A stretch of 64,000 nt of DNA from Streptomyces sp. PT12 (lineage in GTDB: Bacteria > Actinomycetota > Actinomycetes > Streptomycetales > Streptomycetaceae). The number at the start of each line of letters is the position of its first letter. Position 1 is the first letter of the stretch. Of this stretch, positions 1 through 10,912 are shown piece by piece. The notes under the pieces were generated by a model. That model was not told where the DNA came from. It saw nothing but the letters and a program-made list of their open reading frames with translations, and did not search any database. Position numbers and translations under genes: made by a program. The DNA lies in contig NZ_QEST01000256.1 of assembly GCF_003311645.1 (NCBI RefSeq), positions 124,001-188,000 of the forward strand. Reading direction: 5' to 3'.

Positions 1-1
1 C

Positions 2-1144
<1,143 letters not shown>

Positions 1145-1202
1145 AGGCCGACCGGCCCCCCGGTCACCCCCACAGCGGCTCGAAAGGAATCGGACGAACG
1201 TC

Positions 1203-3785
<2,583 letters not shown>

Positions 3786-3788
3786 GGC

Positions 3789-4523
3789 GTGAGCGGTTCC
3801 AGGGGAGCTCCCGGGGATGTCCCGGGGAACGATGGACAGCCGCCAGGCCGTTCACCCTCGGGCCCGCCGCAGGGCGCGGCCGCCCCTGGCCAAGGCCCCG
3901 GGGGCACCGGCCCCCGGGGTGACACCCCGAATGACCCGACGCGTGGGGGGACCACGATGACCAGTGCACGACCCGTCGACCCGTACGGGCAGGACGCGCA
4001 GCACTACCACCCCCCGCAGGCGTACCCGCAGCCGCAGCAGGGACCGCCGCCGCCCCAGTCACCCCCGCCGTCGGTCACCCGGGCCTCGGGGATGCAGGGG
4101 ACGCAGGGAAGCGGCGTGCGGGTCGCGCGCACCGGCGCGCGTACCGTTCCGCGCACCCGCAAGGCGCGGCTGCGGGTGGCGAAGGCGGACCCGTGGTCGG
4201 TGATGAAGGTCAGCTTTCTGCTCTCCATCGCCCTGGGTATCTGCACGATCATCGCGGTGTCGGTGCTGTGGATGGTGATGGACGCGATGGGCGTCTTCTC
4301 GACCATCGGCGAGACCATCACCGAGGCGACCGAGACGGACTCCGAGAGCGGCTTCGATCTCGAGGCGTTCCTGTCGCTGCCGCGGGTGCTGATCTTCACA
4401 TCGGTGATCGCCGTGATCGACGTGGTGCTCGCCACCGCCCTGGCGACGCTCGGGGCGTTCATGTACAACCTGTCGGCGGGGTTTGTCGGGGGCGTCGAGG
4501 TGACCCTGGCGGAGGACGAATAG
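3789..4523 (+). CDS. DUF3566 family membrane protein
   Basis: This 244-aa protein has a long Pro/Gly/Gln-rich cytoplasmic N-terminus (about residues 1-135) and a C-terminal DUF3566 domain. The domain has two hydrophobic segments, at about 140-165 (FLLSIALGICTIIAVSVLWM) and 198-228 (VLIFTSVIAVIDVVLATALA). It ends in a short acidic tail. The family follows gyrA in many actinobacteria (Rv0007 position in Mycobacterium), and its role is not established. The GTG start lies three bases after the gyrA stop, with GAGGAG inside the end of gyrA as ribosome-binding site. An ATG at 3957 behind GGGGGA is an alternative start. Family call is firm; start is moderate. Confidence 0.88.
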   Translation: MSGSRGAPGDVPGNDGQPPGRSPSGPPQGAAAPGQGPGGTGPRGDTPNDPTRGGTTMTSARPVDPYGQDAQHYHPPQAYPQPQQGPPPPQSPPPSVTRASGMQGTQGSGVRVARTGARTVPRTRKARLRVAKADPWSVMKVSFLLSIALGICTIIAVSVLWMVMDAMGVFSTIGETITEATETDSESGFDLEAFLSLPRVLIFTSVIAVIDVVLATALATLGAFMYNLSAGFVGGVEVTLAEDE

Positions 4524-4542
4524 GCGGAAGGGCAATAGCGAT

Positions 4543-4572
4543 TTGGGCGCGGGGGCGCCCATGCGCTAGCCT
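4543..4572 (+). promoter_or_regulatory. Probable housekeeping promoter of tRNA-Ile
   Basis: A -35-like TTGGGC (4543-4548) and a -10-like TAGCCT (4567-4572) are separated by 18 bases. The first tRNA base lies 13 bases after the -10. The same TAGCCT hexamer occurs ahead of tRNA-Leu at 25019-25024. Assignment is by pattern only. Confidence 0.45.
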
Positions 4573-4585
4573 TTCCGTGCACAGC

Positions 4586-4659
4586 GGGGCTATAGCTCAG
4601 ATGGTTAGAGCGCATCCCTGATAAGGATGAGGCCACAGGTTCAAGTCCTGTTAGCCCCA
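4586..4659 (+). tRNA. tRNA-Ile (anticodon GAT)
   Basis: This is a 74-nt cloverleaf. The acceptor stem pairs GGGGCTA (4586-4592) with TAGCCCC (4652-4658), and the discriminator is A4659. The anticodon loop is CTGATAA with GAT at 4620-4622, and the T-arm reads GGTTCAAGTCC. The 3' CCA is not encoded, because A4659 is followed by CCG. It lies between the DUF3566 gene and the DLW-39 gene, the usual actinobacterial arrangement downstream of gyrA. Confidence 0.97.
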
Positions 4660-4669
4660 CCGGCCGCGT

Positions 4670-4700
4670 CGCCCCCGGTCCCAGATGGCCGGGGGCGTTT
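4670..4700 (+). terminator. Terminator hairpin after tRNA-Ile
   Basis: A perfect 9-bp stem pairs CGCCCCCGG (4670-4678) with CCGGGGGCG (4689-4697), with a 10-nt loop and a short TTT tail. It lies 10 bases downstream of the tRNA. Confidence 0.75.
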
Positions 4701-4781
4701 GACATACGCGGCTGACATCATGGGTATCATCGGGCGCCAGATGGTCCGATCACGTATCTGCAAGAAGGACGAGGTAGCGCG

Positions 4782-4919
4782 GTGAAGAAGCTCCTCCTGG
4801 TCGCCCTGGCCGCCATCGGTGGCCTCCTCGTGTACCGCCAGATCCAGGCGGACAAGGCCGAGCAGGACCTGTGGACGGAGGCCACGGACGCCGTTCCGAG
4901 CGGTTCCTCGGGCGCCTGA
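4782..4919 (+). CDS. DLW-39 family small membrane-associated protein
   Basis: This 45-aa protein starts at GTG and reads MKKLLLVALAAIGGLLVYRQ for its first 20 residues. That is a single N-terminal membrane helix, followed by a short amphipathic tail containing the family-defining DLW (residues 29-31, in QDLWTEATD). DLW-39 proteins are tiny actinobacterial proteins encoded between the gyrA-linked tRNA-Ile and tRNA-Ala genes, and their function is not known. The purine-rich AAGAAGGACGAGG precedes the GTG as ribosome-binding site. A strong hairpin follows the stop. Confidence 0.85.
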   Translation: MKKLLLVALAAIGGLLVYRQIQADKAEQDLWTEATDAVPSGSSGA

Positions 4920-4951
4920 CCCGACGCCGGACGGCGCGACAGACTGTGTTC

Positions 4952-4986
4952 CGGGCCCCCGGCTGCGCTGTGCGGCCGGGGGCCCG
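4952..4986. terminator. Bidirectional terminator hairpin
   Basis: A perfect 12-bp stem pairs CGGGCCCCCGGC (4952-4963) with GCCGGGGGCCCG (4975-4986) around an 11-nt loop. It sits between the convergent ends of the DLW-39 gene and the XRE regulator gene. There is no T tract, which is usual in high-GC actinobacteria. Confidence 0.7.
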
Positions 4987-5028
4987 TGTGCTGCTCCGAT
5001 GTGCGGATGCGAACGCTTGCGGCGGCGC

Positions 5029-5589
5029 TCAGCCCTGGTGGCTCTCGTAGTGCTCGACCGCCTCGCGGGTGCGCGCGATGCCGTACACCCTGAGGAATTC
5101 GGCCAGTTCGGGGTGCGTGTCCGCGAGCAGCCGCGACGCGCTCTGGATCTCGGTGGCGTCGGAGACCGAGCGGAGCAGCGCCTGGATCTCGCGCACGACG
5201 CGCTTGGTGGGGTTCGCGGGGACCCCGATGGAGCTTGACCTGGCGGCGGTCGAGTGGGTGCCGAGCACGTTCCCCCCGGACGTGCGGCGGATCTCCTCCA
5301 TCGCCGATGTGGCCTCGGCGGCGCTAATGCGGCCCCCGCGCACCTCGGCGGCCAACTCCTGGAGAGACCTGACCCGTTGGACGACCGCGGGGTTGCCGAT
5401 CTTCGCGCGTTGCCCGCTCATGAGCTGGGACAGCATCGGTGCCGAAAGGCCGAGGACGACCGCCAGGCGGGCCTGGTTCAGCCCGAGGTCCGCGATGAGG
5501 CGGCGAAAGAGCGTCCCGAGCGGTTCCCCGTACCAGGTCGTCTGTTGTTCTCTCGCTTTTTCGGTGGACTCCTGCTGTGCTGCGTCCAT
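5029..5589 (-). CDS. XRE-type helix-turn-helix DNA-binding protein
   Basis: This 186-aa protein has a Cro/CI-type HTH near residues 28-62 (GLNQARLAVVLGLSAPMLSQ). The rest is mostly helical and unassigned, ending YGIARTREAVEHYESHQG. The family is conserved in this position in streptomycetes, and it presumably acts as a transcription factor. I chose the ATG at 5589, whose start reads MDAAQQESTEKA, because AGGGGAG lies 6 bases upstream. An in-frame ATG at 5643 would add 18 residues but has only AGG abutting it. The gene runs divergently from tRNA-Ala, and an inverted repeat at 5671-5685 lies between them. Confidence 0.82.
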   Translation of the reverse strand: MDAAQQESTEKAREQQTTWYGEPLGTLFRRLIADLGLNQARLAVVLGLSAPMLSQLMSGQRAKIGNPAVVQRVRSLQELAAEVRGGRISAAEATSAMEEIRRTSGGNVLGTHSTAARSSSIGVPANPTKRVVREIQALLRSVSDATEIQSASRLLADTHPELAEFLRVYGIARTREAVEHYESHQG

Positions 5590-5670
5590 CGTCTCTCCCC
5601 TGTTCTCCCCTGATCGCTTCACGTGAGCGAAGTTGCGCGTCATCCTACGGAGCGACCGGTGCCCGGGGCG

Positions 5671-5685
5671 ATACCCGGTCGGTAT
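5671..5685. promoter_or_regulatory. Inverted repeat between the XRE gene and tRNA-Ala
   Basis: ATACC and GGTAT are separated by 5 bases (CGGTC). The site lies about 80 bases upstream of the XRE start and 50 bases upstream of tRNA-Ala. It is a candidate operator, possibly autoregulatory. This is inference from symmetry only. Confidence 0.3.
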
Positions 5686-5735
5686 CCGGGGAGAAGATTG
5701 GGTAACCTTGACCTTGGCTCCCCAGAGAGCCGTTC

Positions 5736-5808
5736 GGGGCCTTAGCTCAGTTGGTAGAGCGCTGTCTTTGCATGGCAGATGTCAGGAGTTCGACTCTCCT
5801 AGGCTCCA
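5736..5808 (+). tRNA. tRNA-Ala (anticodon TGC)
   Basis: This is a 73-nt cloverleaf. The acceptor stem pairs GGGGCCT (5736-5742) with AGGCTCC (5801-5807), and the discriminator is A5808. The anticodon loop TTTGCAT holds TGC at 5769-5771. The T-arm reads GAGTTCGACTC. The 3' CCA is not encoded (A followed by CAC). Confidence 0.97.
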
Positions 5809-5903
5809 CACGTGAAGCCTTTGTGAGGAGCGCTCACTCCCGCGTCGCGTCGCTGATAGTCAAGGGTGCGATGGCGTAGCGGCGCGGTGAGGGAGGCGGG
5901 CCC

Positions 5904-7838
5904 ATGGACGTGGGCGACCTGGTCGGAGGGCGTTACCGGCTGCGGGAGCGCTTCACCGAGGGCGCCATGGGCCAGGTCTGGCGGGCCACCGACGCGTTGG
6001 TGCCGCGCACCGTGGTGCTCAAGCGCACGCACGTCGACGGCGGACGCGGGCAGCGCGCGGTGCTCCAAGAGGCCGCGATTCTGGCCGAGATGCAGCACCC
6101 GCACGTGGTGACGCTGCACGATGTGATCCCCGGGGACGCGGGCGGCGGCGACCACTGGCTGGTCATGGAGTACGTCACATCGCGCAGCCTCGCGGGGCTC
6201 GTCAACGCCCTTCCCCGGCGCAGGCTCGCCGACGATGACGGGGTTCAGGCGTGGCGGCGGGCGGCGGAGATCGGCGTGCAGCTCGCCGAGGCGCTGCGGG
6301 CCGTGCACGCCAAGGGCGTGGTGCACCGCGACGTCAAGCCGGGGAACGTCCTGGTCGCCGACAACTGGTTTGTGAAGCTCGGCGACTTCGGGAACTGCGG
6401 CGCGGGCGACCCCGAGGAGACCCAGGGCGAGGGCCCGATCCCCCGCACCCCCGCGTATGCCGCGCCCGAGGTGCACAGGGGCGGGGTGCCGAGCCGCGCG
6501 TCCGACGTGTTCTCGCTCGGCGCCACGCTCTTCCGCGTCGTCGAGGGCCACTCCCTGTACGGCCCGAGCGCCACCGAGGCCGAGATGGAGATGCGGGCGC
6601 GGGCGGGGGCGTTCGTCGCGGCGGTGCGCGCCGGGCCTCTCGGCCCGGTGCTCGACCGGCTGCTCGCGCCGCGCCCCGAGGACCGGCCCGACGCGGCCGA
6701 GGCGGTCGCGCTGCTGCGCGGGCTGCTGCCCGCGGCCGACGTCCGCTCCGCGCCGCCGCGTTCGGGCCCTGTACCGGTCGACGCGCCGGTCGACGCGTTG
6801 AACGCGCCCCCCGCGCCGCCGCGTTCGCGCCCCCCGGCGTGGGCCGTCCTGGCCGGGGTGGGTCTTGTCGCGCTGGCCGCCGCGGTGGTGGTCGGCCTCC
6901 GGATTTCCGGGGGCGAAGGGAACGGCAACGCCCAGCCCGCCGATCCCGCGCCCGTCCCCGAGGCCCTGCGGCCGCCCGATCGCCCGGTGGGCCAGGTCAT
7001 CGGCCACGCCCCGAGCGCCGACCCGTGCGCGCTGGTGGACCCGGTGGGGCTCGCGGCGTTCGGCGACACGCGACTCGACCGCGACTACGGGAACTTCGAC
7101 CGCTGCGACGTCCGCGTCCTGCCGCCCGATGGCGGCGAGATCGACGTGATGGTGGACCTCAACAACGCGCCCGCGCCCGAGATCTCCTCCCCCTCCGAGC
7201 CGGTCGGCGACGTGCGCGTGGTGTCCTACCCGCCCACGGGGGACGACTGCACGCGCCTGGTGCTGCTGCCCGACGGCAACTGGCTCACCGTCGCCGCCAA
7301 GTACGGGGACGGCGGCGCCCCCGACCGGTGCGCGATCGCCGATGCGAGCGCCCGGCACGCGGCCGACGTCGTCAACGAGCACGGCACGCTGCCGCGCCGC
7401 CCCGCCGCGTTCCCCCCTGGGTCCCTGGCCGGGTACAGCGCCTGCGCGCTGCTCGACGCCGCGACGCTGACCGCGGCCGTGCCAGGGCTCGACACCGGGA
7501 GCCCCAACACCGGGTTCGCCGAGTGGCAGTGCGAGTGGTACGGGATGGCGGACGACGCCGCGGTGATGCTCCGCTTCGACCGCGCCGAGCCGCTGACGGC
7601 CGAGCACGGGCACGCCACGCAGTTCAACGGCTACGACGCCGCCGTGGGCCGAGGGGCCGAGGGCCCCGGCACGTGCCGGGTGATCCTGGAGTACCGGCAC
7701 TACACGGGCGAGGAGGGCGACCCCGCCGTGGAGAAGCTGTTCCTCGTCGTGGGCAGCCCCGACGGCGAGGACGCCGCGTGCGCCGCGGCGGGCGAGCTGA
7801 TGACGTCCGCGTCCTCGGCCCTGCCGCCGCCCCCGTGA
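5904..7838 (+). CDS. Transmembrane Ser/Thr protein kinase with DUF3558-like ectodomain
   Basis: This 644-aa Hanks-type kinase is anchored by one membrane helix. The kinase domain spans about residues 8-275. ATP-binding Lys40 lies in VVLK, the catalytic motif is HRDVKPGN (Asp143), and DFG is at 161-163. The glycine loop reads TEGAMGQV, so the usual first glycine is Thr. A Pro-rich linker leads to the helix at about 313-335. The extracellular part holds two similar Cys-containing stretches, DPCALVDPVGLAAFG (about residue 370) and YSACALLDAATLTAAVPG (about 510). These resemble the start of DUF3558-type lipoprotein domains. It is probably a sensor kinase; ligand and targets are unknown. It is set behind tRNA-Ala, with no operon partner on its 5' side. 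Confidence 0.85.
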   Translation: MDVGDLVGGRYRLRERFTEGAMGQVWRATDALVPRTVVLKRTHVDGGRGQRAVLQEAAILAEMQHPHVVTLHDVIPGDAGGGDHWLVMEYVTSRSLAGLVNALPRRRLADDDGVQAWRRAAEIGVQLAEALRAVHAKGVVHRDVKPGNVLVADNWFVKLGDFGNCGAGDPEETQGEGPIPRTPAYAAPEVHRGGVPSRASDVFSLGATLFRVVEGHSLYGPSATEAEMEMRARAGAFVAAVRAGPLGPVLDRLLAPRPEDRPDAAEAVALLRGLLPAADVRSAPPRSGPVPVDAPVDALNAPPAPPRSRPPAWAVLAGVGLVALAAAVVVGLRISGGEGNGNAQPADPAPVPEALRPPDRPVGQVIGHAPSADPCALVDPVGLAAFGDTRLDRDYGNFDRCDVRVLPPDGGEIDVMVDLNNAPAPEISSPSEPVGDVRVVSYPPTGDDCTRLVLLPDGNWLTVAAKYGDGGAPDRCAIADASARHAADVVNEHGTLPRRPAAFPPGSLAGYSACALLDAATLTAAVPGLDTGSPNTGFAEWQCEWYGMADDAAVMLRFDRAEPLTAEHGHATQFNGYDAAVGRGAEGPGTCRVILEYRHYTGEEGDPAVEKLFLVVGSPDGEDAACAAAGELMTSASSALPPPP

Positions 7839-7950
7839 CGGTCGGGCACGGGGCGCCGCTCTCGGGACCGGTCACGGGCCGCGGGGCCACCATGGCAGGG
7901 AGACGGCGAGCACACGGTCGGGTACCTGGTCGGGTACACGGTCGAGCTCA

Positions 7951-7986
7951 TGGTCGAGGAGACGGTCGAGGAGACGGTCGAGGAGA
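7951..7986 (+). repeat. 12-bp tandem repeat upstream of FHA-like gene
   Basis: Three copies of YGGTCGAGGAGA begin at 7951, 7963 and 7975, preceded by diverged copies from about 7914. Each unit contains GAGGAG, so the array stacks Shine-Dalgarno-like motifs just before the chosen start at 7998. Confidence 0.75.
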
Positions 7987-7997
7987 CGGGAGTCGGC

Positions 7998-8771
7998 ATG
8001 GCGATCACGACGAACCACCGCAGCCTGGCCCGGGGCGTGCCCCCCTCGCCCTCCGGCACGATCCACGCGCGCACCATCGGCAGCGACATCGCCTTCCGTC
8101 CGCGCGAGGGGCGGCGGATCACCTTCGGCCGGAACAGCGGCGACGTGCAGGTGTGCATCGGCGGCGACGACCGCCGCGTCAGCCGCCGCCAGGGCACGCT
8201 GACCCGCAGCGAACGCCGCTGGTGGCTCACCAACCTCGGCAGGCTGCCGATCCGGCTTCCCGACTCGATGCTGCTGTTCACGCGCGAGGCCCCCGTTCCG
8301 CTGCGCACCGGCTACACGCCCGTCTTCCTGCGCGGCTCGAGCGGCCGTGAGCACCTGCTCGAGCTGTATGTGACGGGCGAGGACGCCGCGCGCCCCGGGC
8401 CCGAGCCCGACGACCCGACGCAGCCGCCGAGGACGTGGCACCTGGCGGCCGACGAGCGGCTGGCGTTGATCATCCTGGCGCGGCGCTATCTGCTGCACGA
8501 GGCCAACCCCCAGCCGCTCACCTGGCTCCAGGCGTTCCACGAGCTCAACGCCCTTCAGCCGGACGCCGGTTGGACGGTGCCGATCCTTCAGCACCTGGTC
8601 GAGGACGTGCGGCGGCGGCTGTCGGCCGACGGCGTGCGCGGCCTGACCGCGGCGGAGGTCCAGCAGCCGGTGGGCAACGCGCTCAACGACAACCTCATCC
8701 GCGAGCTGCTGATGTCCACGACGATCGTGCCGACCGATCTGGCCGTGCTCGACGGGCCGTTCGGGGAGTAG
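7998..8771 (+). CDS. FHA-like domain protein
   Basis: This 257-aa soluble protein has an FHA-like core at about residues 25-110. It contains ITFGRNSGDVQVCIGGDDR and RVSRRQGTL, which fit the GR...S..H pattern of phosphothreonine-binding FHA domains with Arg in place of the usual His. The C-terminal 140 residues (ERLALIILARRYLLHE) are helical and unassigned. The gene follows the transmembrane kinase by about 160 bases, so it may read that kinase's phosphorylation; this is inference. I chose the ATG at 7998 because CGGGAG lies 5 bases upstream. An ATG at 7950 would add a repeat-encoded VEET tract. Confidence 0.72.
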   Translation: MAITTNHRSLARGVPPSPSGTIHARTIGSDIAFRPREGRRITFGRNSGDVQVCIGGDDRRVSRRQGTLTRSERRWWLTNLGRLPIRLPDSMLLFTREAPVPLRTGYTPVFLRGSSGREHLLELYVTGEDAARPGPEPDDPTQPPRTWHLAADERLALIILARRYLLHEANPQPLTWLQAFHELNALQPDAGWTVPILQHLVEDVRRRLSADGVRGLTAAEVQQPVGNALNDNLIRELLMSTTIVPTDLAVLDGPFGE

Positions 8772-8817
8772 GCGAGCCGCCGGTCGGGTGCGGGCGCCGG
8801 TCGGGTGCGGGTGCCGG

Positions 8818-9858
8818 TCAGTCGCGGGCGACGATGGTCAGCTGGGGAACGGCGCGGAGCCGCCCGGCGCGGATCAGCTCCGGGTCGCGCCCTTCGATGG
8901 CGCAGTACAACACCTCGTACGCCCCGCGCGCGCCCGCCAGGATGCGCCCCGGGTCCACCTCGTGCCGCTTCACCTGCGGCATCCACGGCAGCGGCGCCAG
9001 GTCGAGCACGAACGGCGCGCGCCCCGGCTCGGCCATTCTTCGCTGGAGCGTGCGACGTTCGGTCCGGTAGCGGGCGATGGCCGCGGCGTACGCGGTGCCA
9101 AGACCCTCACGGATGCGGTTGAGGTGGCGGATGGCATAGCGCTGCGAGAGCGTCAGCCTGGCGCTCGGCGGGCCGATGGGCCGGGTGCTGAGCGACAGCA
9201 CATGCGTGCAGCCGTCCTGGAGCGCGAGCCGGTAGGGGTGCGGGGTCAGCACGCCGCCGTCGACGGCCCGTTCGCCGCGGAAGTCCGTCGTGCCGCGCAG
9301 CGCGACGGGCAGCCAGGCGCTGGCGACGAGCGCGGCGCGCAGGTCGGCGGGCGTGGCGAAGTCGGAGACGGACGTGGTGCGCATCGCGTCCACCAGGGTC
9401 ACGGCGACGTGCAGCCGCGTGGGGGAGTCGAGGACGCGCTGGTAGTTGAGCGGCTTGACGCGGTCCACGACGTCGAACGCGTAGTCGAGGTCGAGGATCT
9501 GGCCGCGCAGGGCCCTGCGGAAGTCGACGAAGCGGCGGGTGGCGAGGTCGTCGTAGTAGATCGAAAGGGGGTACCACGTGTCGCCGTTGAGGAAGTACGC
9601 GCTGTTGATCGCGCCGGACGAGGCGGAGTAGACGGCGTCGAACGCGCGGATGAGGTCGAGGTCCTCGATCGCCGTGAGCATCGCCGCTGAGACGACGCCC
9701 CTGATGCCGCCGCCCTCGACGGCGAGCCCGATCTTCAGGTCGTCCGCCGGGGCGTCGGGGCGGTGCCCCTTGGCCCGGCGGTTGCGCAGCGCCGCGAGCA
9801 CCGGGTGATCAGGGGACCACGGGGTGGAGCGGGTGGCTGGGCCGGTCGGTGCATGCAT
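8818..9858 (-). CDS. Patatin-like phospholipase family protein
   Basis: This 346-aa protein has the patatin fold signature. The oxyanion-hole loop is GGGIRG (residues 49-54). The nucleophile elbow is SASSG with the serine at residue 80; here Ser replaces the usual first Gly of G-x-S-x-G. The catalytic Asp is in AVDGG (Asp200). The family hydrolyses acyl esters of phospholipids or other lipids. No signal peptide is visible, so it is probably cytoplasmic. It ends 46 bases from the end of the FHA-like gene (convergent) and starts 58 bases beyond the sortase stop, so it could be read through from the sortase operon. Substrate is unknown. Confidence 0.85.
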   Translation of the reverse strand: MHAPTGPATRSTPWSPDHPVLAALRNRRAKGHRPDAPADDLKIGLAVEGGGIRGVVSAAMLTAIEDLDLIRAFDAVYSASSGAINSAYFLNGDTWYPLSIYYDDLATRRFVDFRRALRGQILDLDYAFDVVDRVKPLNYQRVLDSPTRLHVAVTLVDAMRTTSVSDFATPADLRAALVASAWLPVALRGTTDFRGERAVDGGVLTPHPYRLALQDGCTHVLSLSTRPIGPPSARLTLSQRYAIRHLNRIREGLGTAYAAAIARYRTERRTLQRRMAEPGRAPFVLDLAPLPWMPQVKRHEVDPGRILAGARGAYEVLYCAIEGRDPELIRAGRLRAVPQLTIVARD

Positions 9859-9916
9859 GGGAACACCCCCACTGGAGATAAGTGGCAGGGTACTCGCAAT
9901 GTAAGGGAAAACGCGG

Positions 9917-10912
9917 TCAATTCGCCCGTAGTTCCTCGGGCGGCGTGCGCTCGGCGTTGACGTGCTCGGTGCGTTCGAGCTCGCCCCACACGATGTAGCG
10001 GTGGCGCGAGGTGTAGAGCGGGGTGCACGTGGTGAGCGTGATGTAACGCCCCGCCTCGGTCGCGCCCGACTCCTCGGGGATGGGGTCGAGGACCTCGGTG
10101 TTGAACTTCGAGGTCTCGGGGAGGATCGCGTAGGCGCGGTAGATGTACCAGGTGTTCTCGGTCTCGAAGACGATCGGGTCGCCTTCCTCGATGCGCTGGA
10201 TGTCGTGGAACTTCGCGCCGTGGCCGTCCCGGTGGGCGGCGAGCGAGAAGTTCCCCTCGTCGTCCCAGGGGAGGGCCGACTCGACGGGCTCGTCGTAGTA
10301 CCCGGCGACGCCGCCGTTCAGTATGTCGAGGTCGATGCCCTTCTTCACCAGGATCTCGTCGCCCGACATCGTGGGGACGTGGAGGAAGCCGATGCCGTCC
10401 TCGGGGTCGTACTCGGGCGGGAGCGCGGCGTCGTCGCCGCCCGCCGCGTCGTCGTCGTCCGAGGCGGCCCACTGCTCGCGGACGGCGTCGCTGTCGCGTT
10501 TGGCCTCCTGGTTGGCGACGACGTTGGTCCACCACAGGGAGTAGACCACGAAGAGGCCGAGGACGAGGCCCGCGGTGATGAGCAGCTCGCCGAAGACGCT
10601 GACGGTGGCGGCCAGCCGGTGGCGGGCACGCGAGGGGGCGGGCCTTGGGGCCTCGTCCTCGTCCTCGGCGTCCGTCCGCTCCTGGGCGTCCGTCCGCTCC
10701 TGGGCGTCCACCGGCTCCTGGGCGTCGTCGTCGCGCTCGTCCTCGCGTTCGTTCCCGCGCGCCTCGTCGGTCGCCTCGTCGGTCGCCTCGTCGGTCGTTT
10801 CGTCGGTCGTTTCGTCGGTCGTTTCGTCGGTCGTTTCGGCGTCGGGGGCGGGGGACGCGTTGCTGCTCTTCCTTGGCACCGGCGGAAGTCTCCGATCAGT
10901 CGACGAGGGCAT
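9917..10912 (-). CDS. srtE: Class E sortase
   Basis: This 331-aa transpeptidase attaches LAxTG-type surface proteins to peptidoglycan. The cytoplasmic N-terminus is acidic and carries a TDET/TDEA repeat array. One membrane helix follows (LLITAGLVLGLFVVYSLWW, about residues 110-130), then the extracellular sortase beta-barrel. Active-site residues are visible: His in AAHRDGHG, Cys in TLTTCTP, and Arg in SRHRYIVWG. The ATG at 10912 (start MPSSTDRR, GGGA upstream) overlaps the upstream sortase gene by 17 bases; a TTG at 10945 is less likely. In streptomycetes paired class E sortases anchor chaplins and support aerial growth. I cannot tell which paralogue (srtE1 or srtE2) this is. Confidence 0.92.
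   Translation of the reverse strand: MPSSTDRRLPPVPRKSSNASPAPDAETTDETTDETTDETTDEATDEATDEARGNEREDERDDDAQEPVDAQERTDAQERTDAEDEDEAPRPAPSRARHRLAATVSVFGELLITAGLVLGLFVVYSLWWTNVVANQEAKRDSDAVREQWAASDDDDAAGGDDAALPPEYDPEDGIGFLHVPTMSGDEILVKKGIDLDILNGGVAGYYDEPVESALPWDDEGNFSLAAHRDGHGAKFHDIQRIEEGDPIVFETENTWYIYRAYAILPETSKFNTEVLDPIPEESGATEAGRYITLTTCTPLYTSRHRYIVWGELERTEHVNAERTPPEELRAN
10761..10832 (-). repeat. 12-bp tandem repeat encoding the sortase TDET array
   Basis: Six consecutive 12-bp units lie inside the downstream sortase gene: three of GCCTCGTCGGTC, then three of GTTTCGTCGGTC (plus-strand reading). They encode a TDEA/TDET repeat in the cytoplasmic tail. The frame is kept whatever the copy number. Confidence 0.85.

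Noticed and set aside
5631-5643. Possible parS around TTCACGTGAGC
   Set aside because: The CACGTG core is present but the flanks differ from the parS consensus at several positions.
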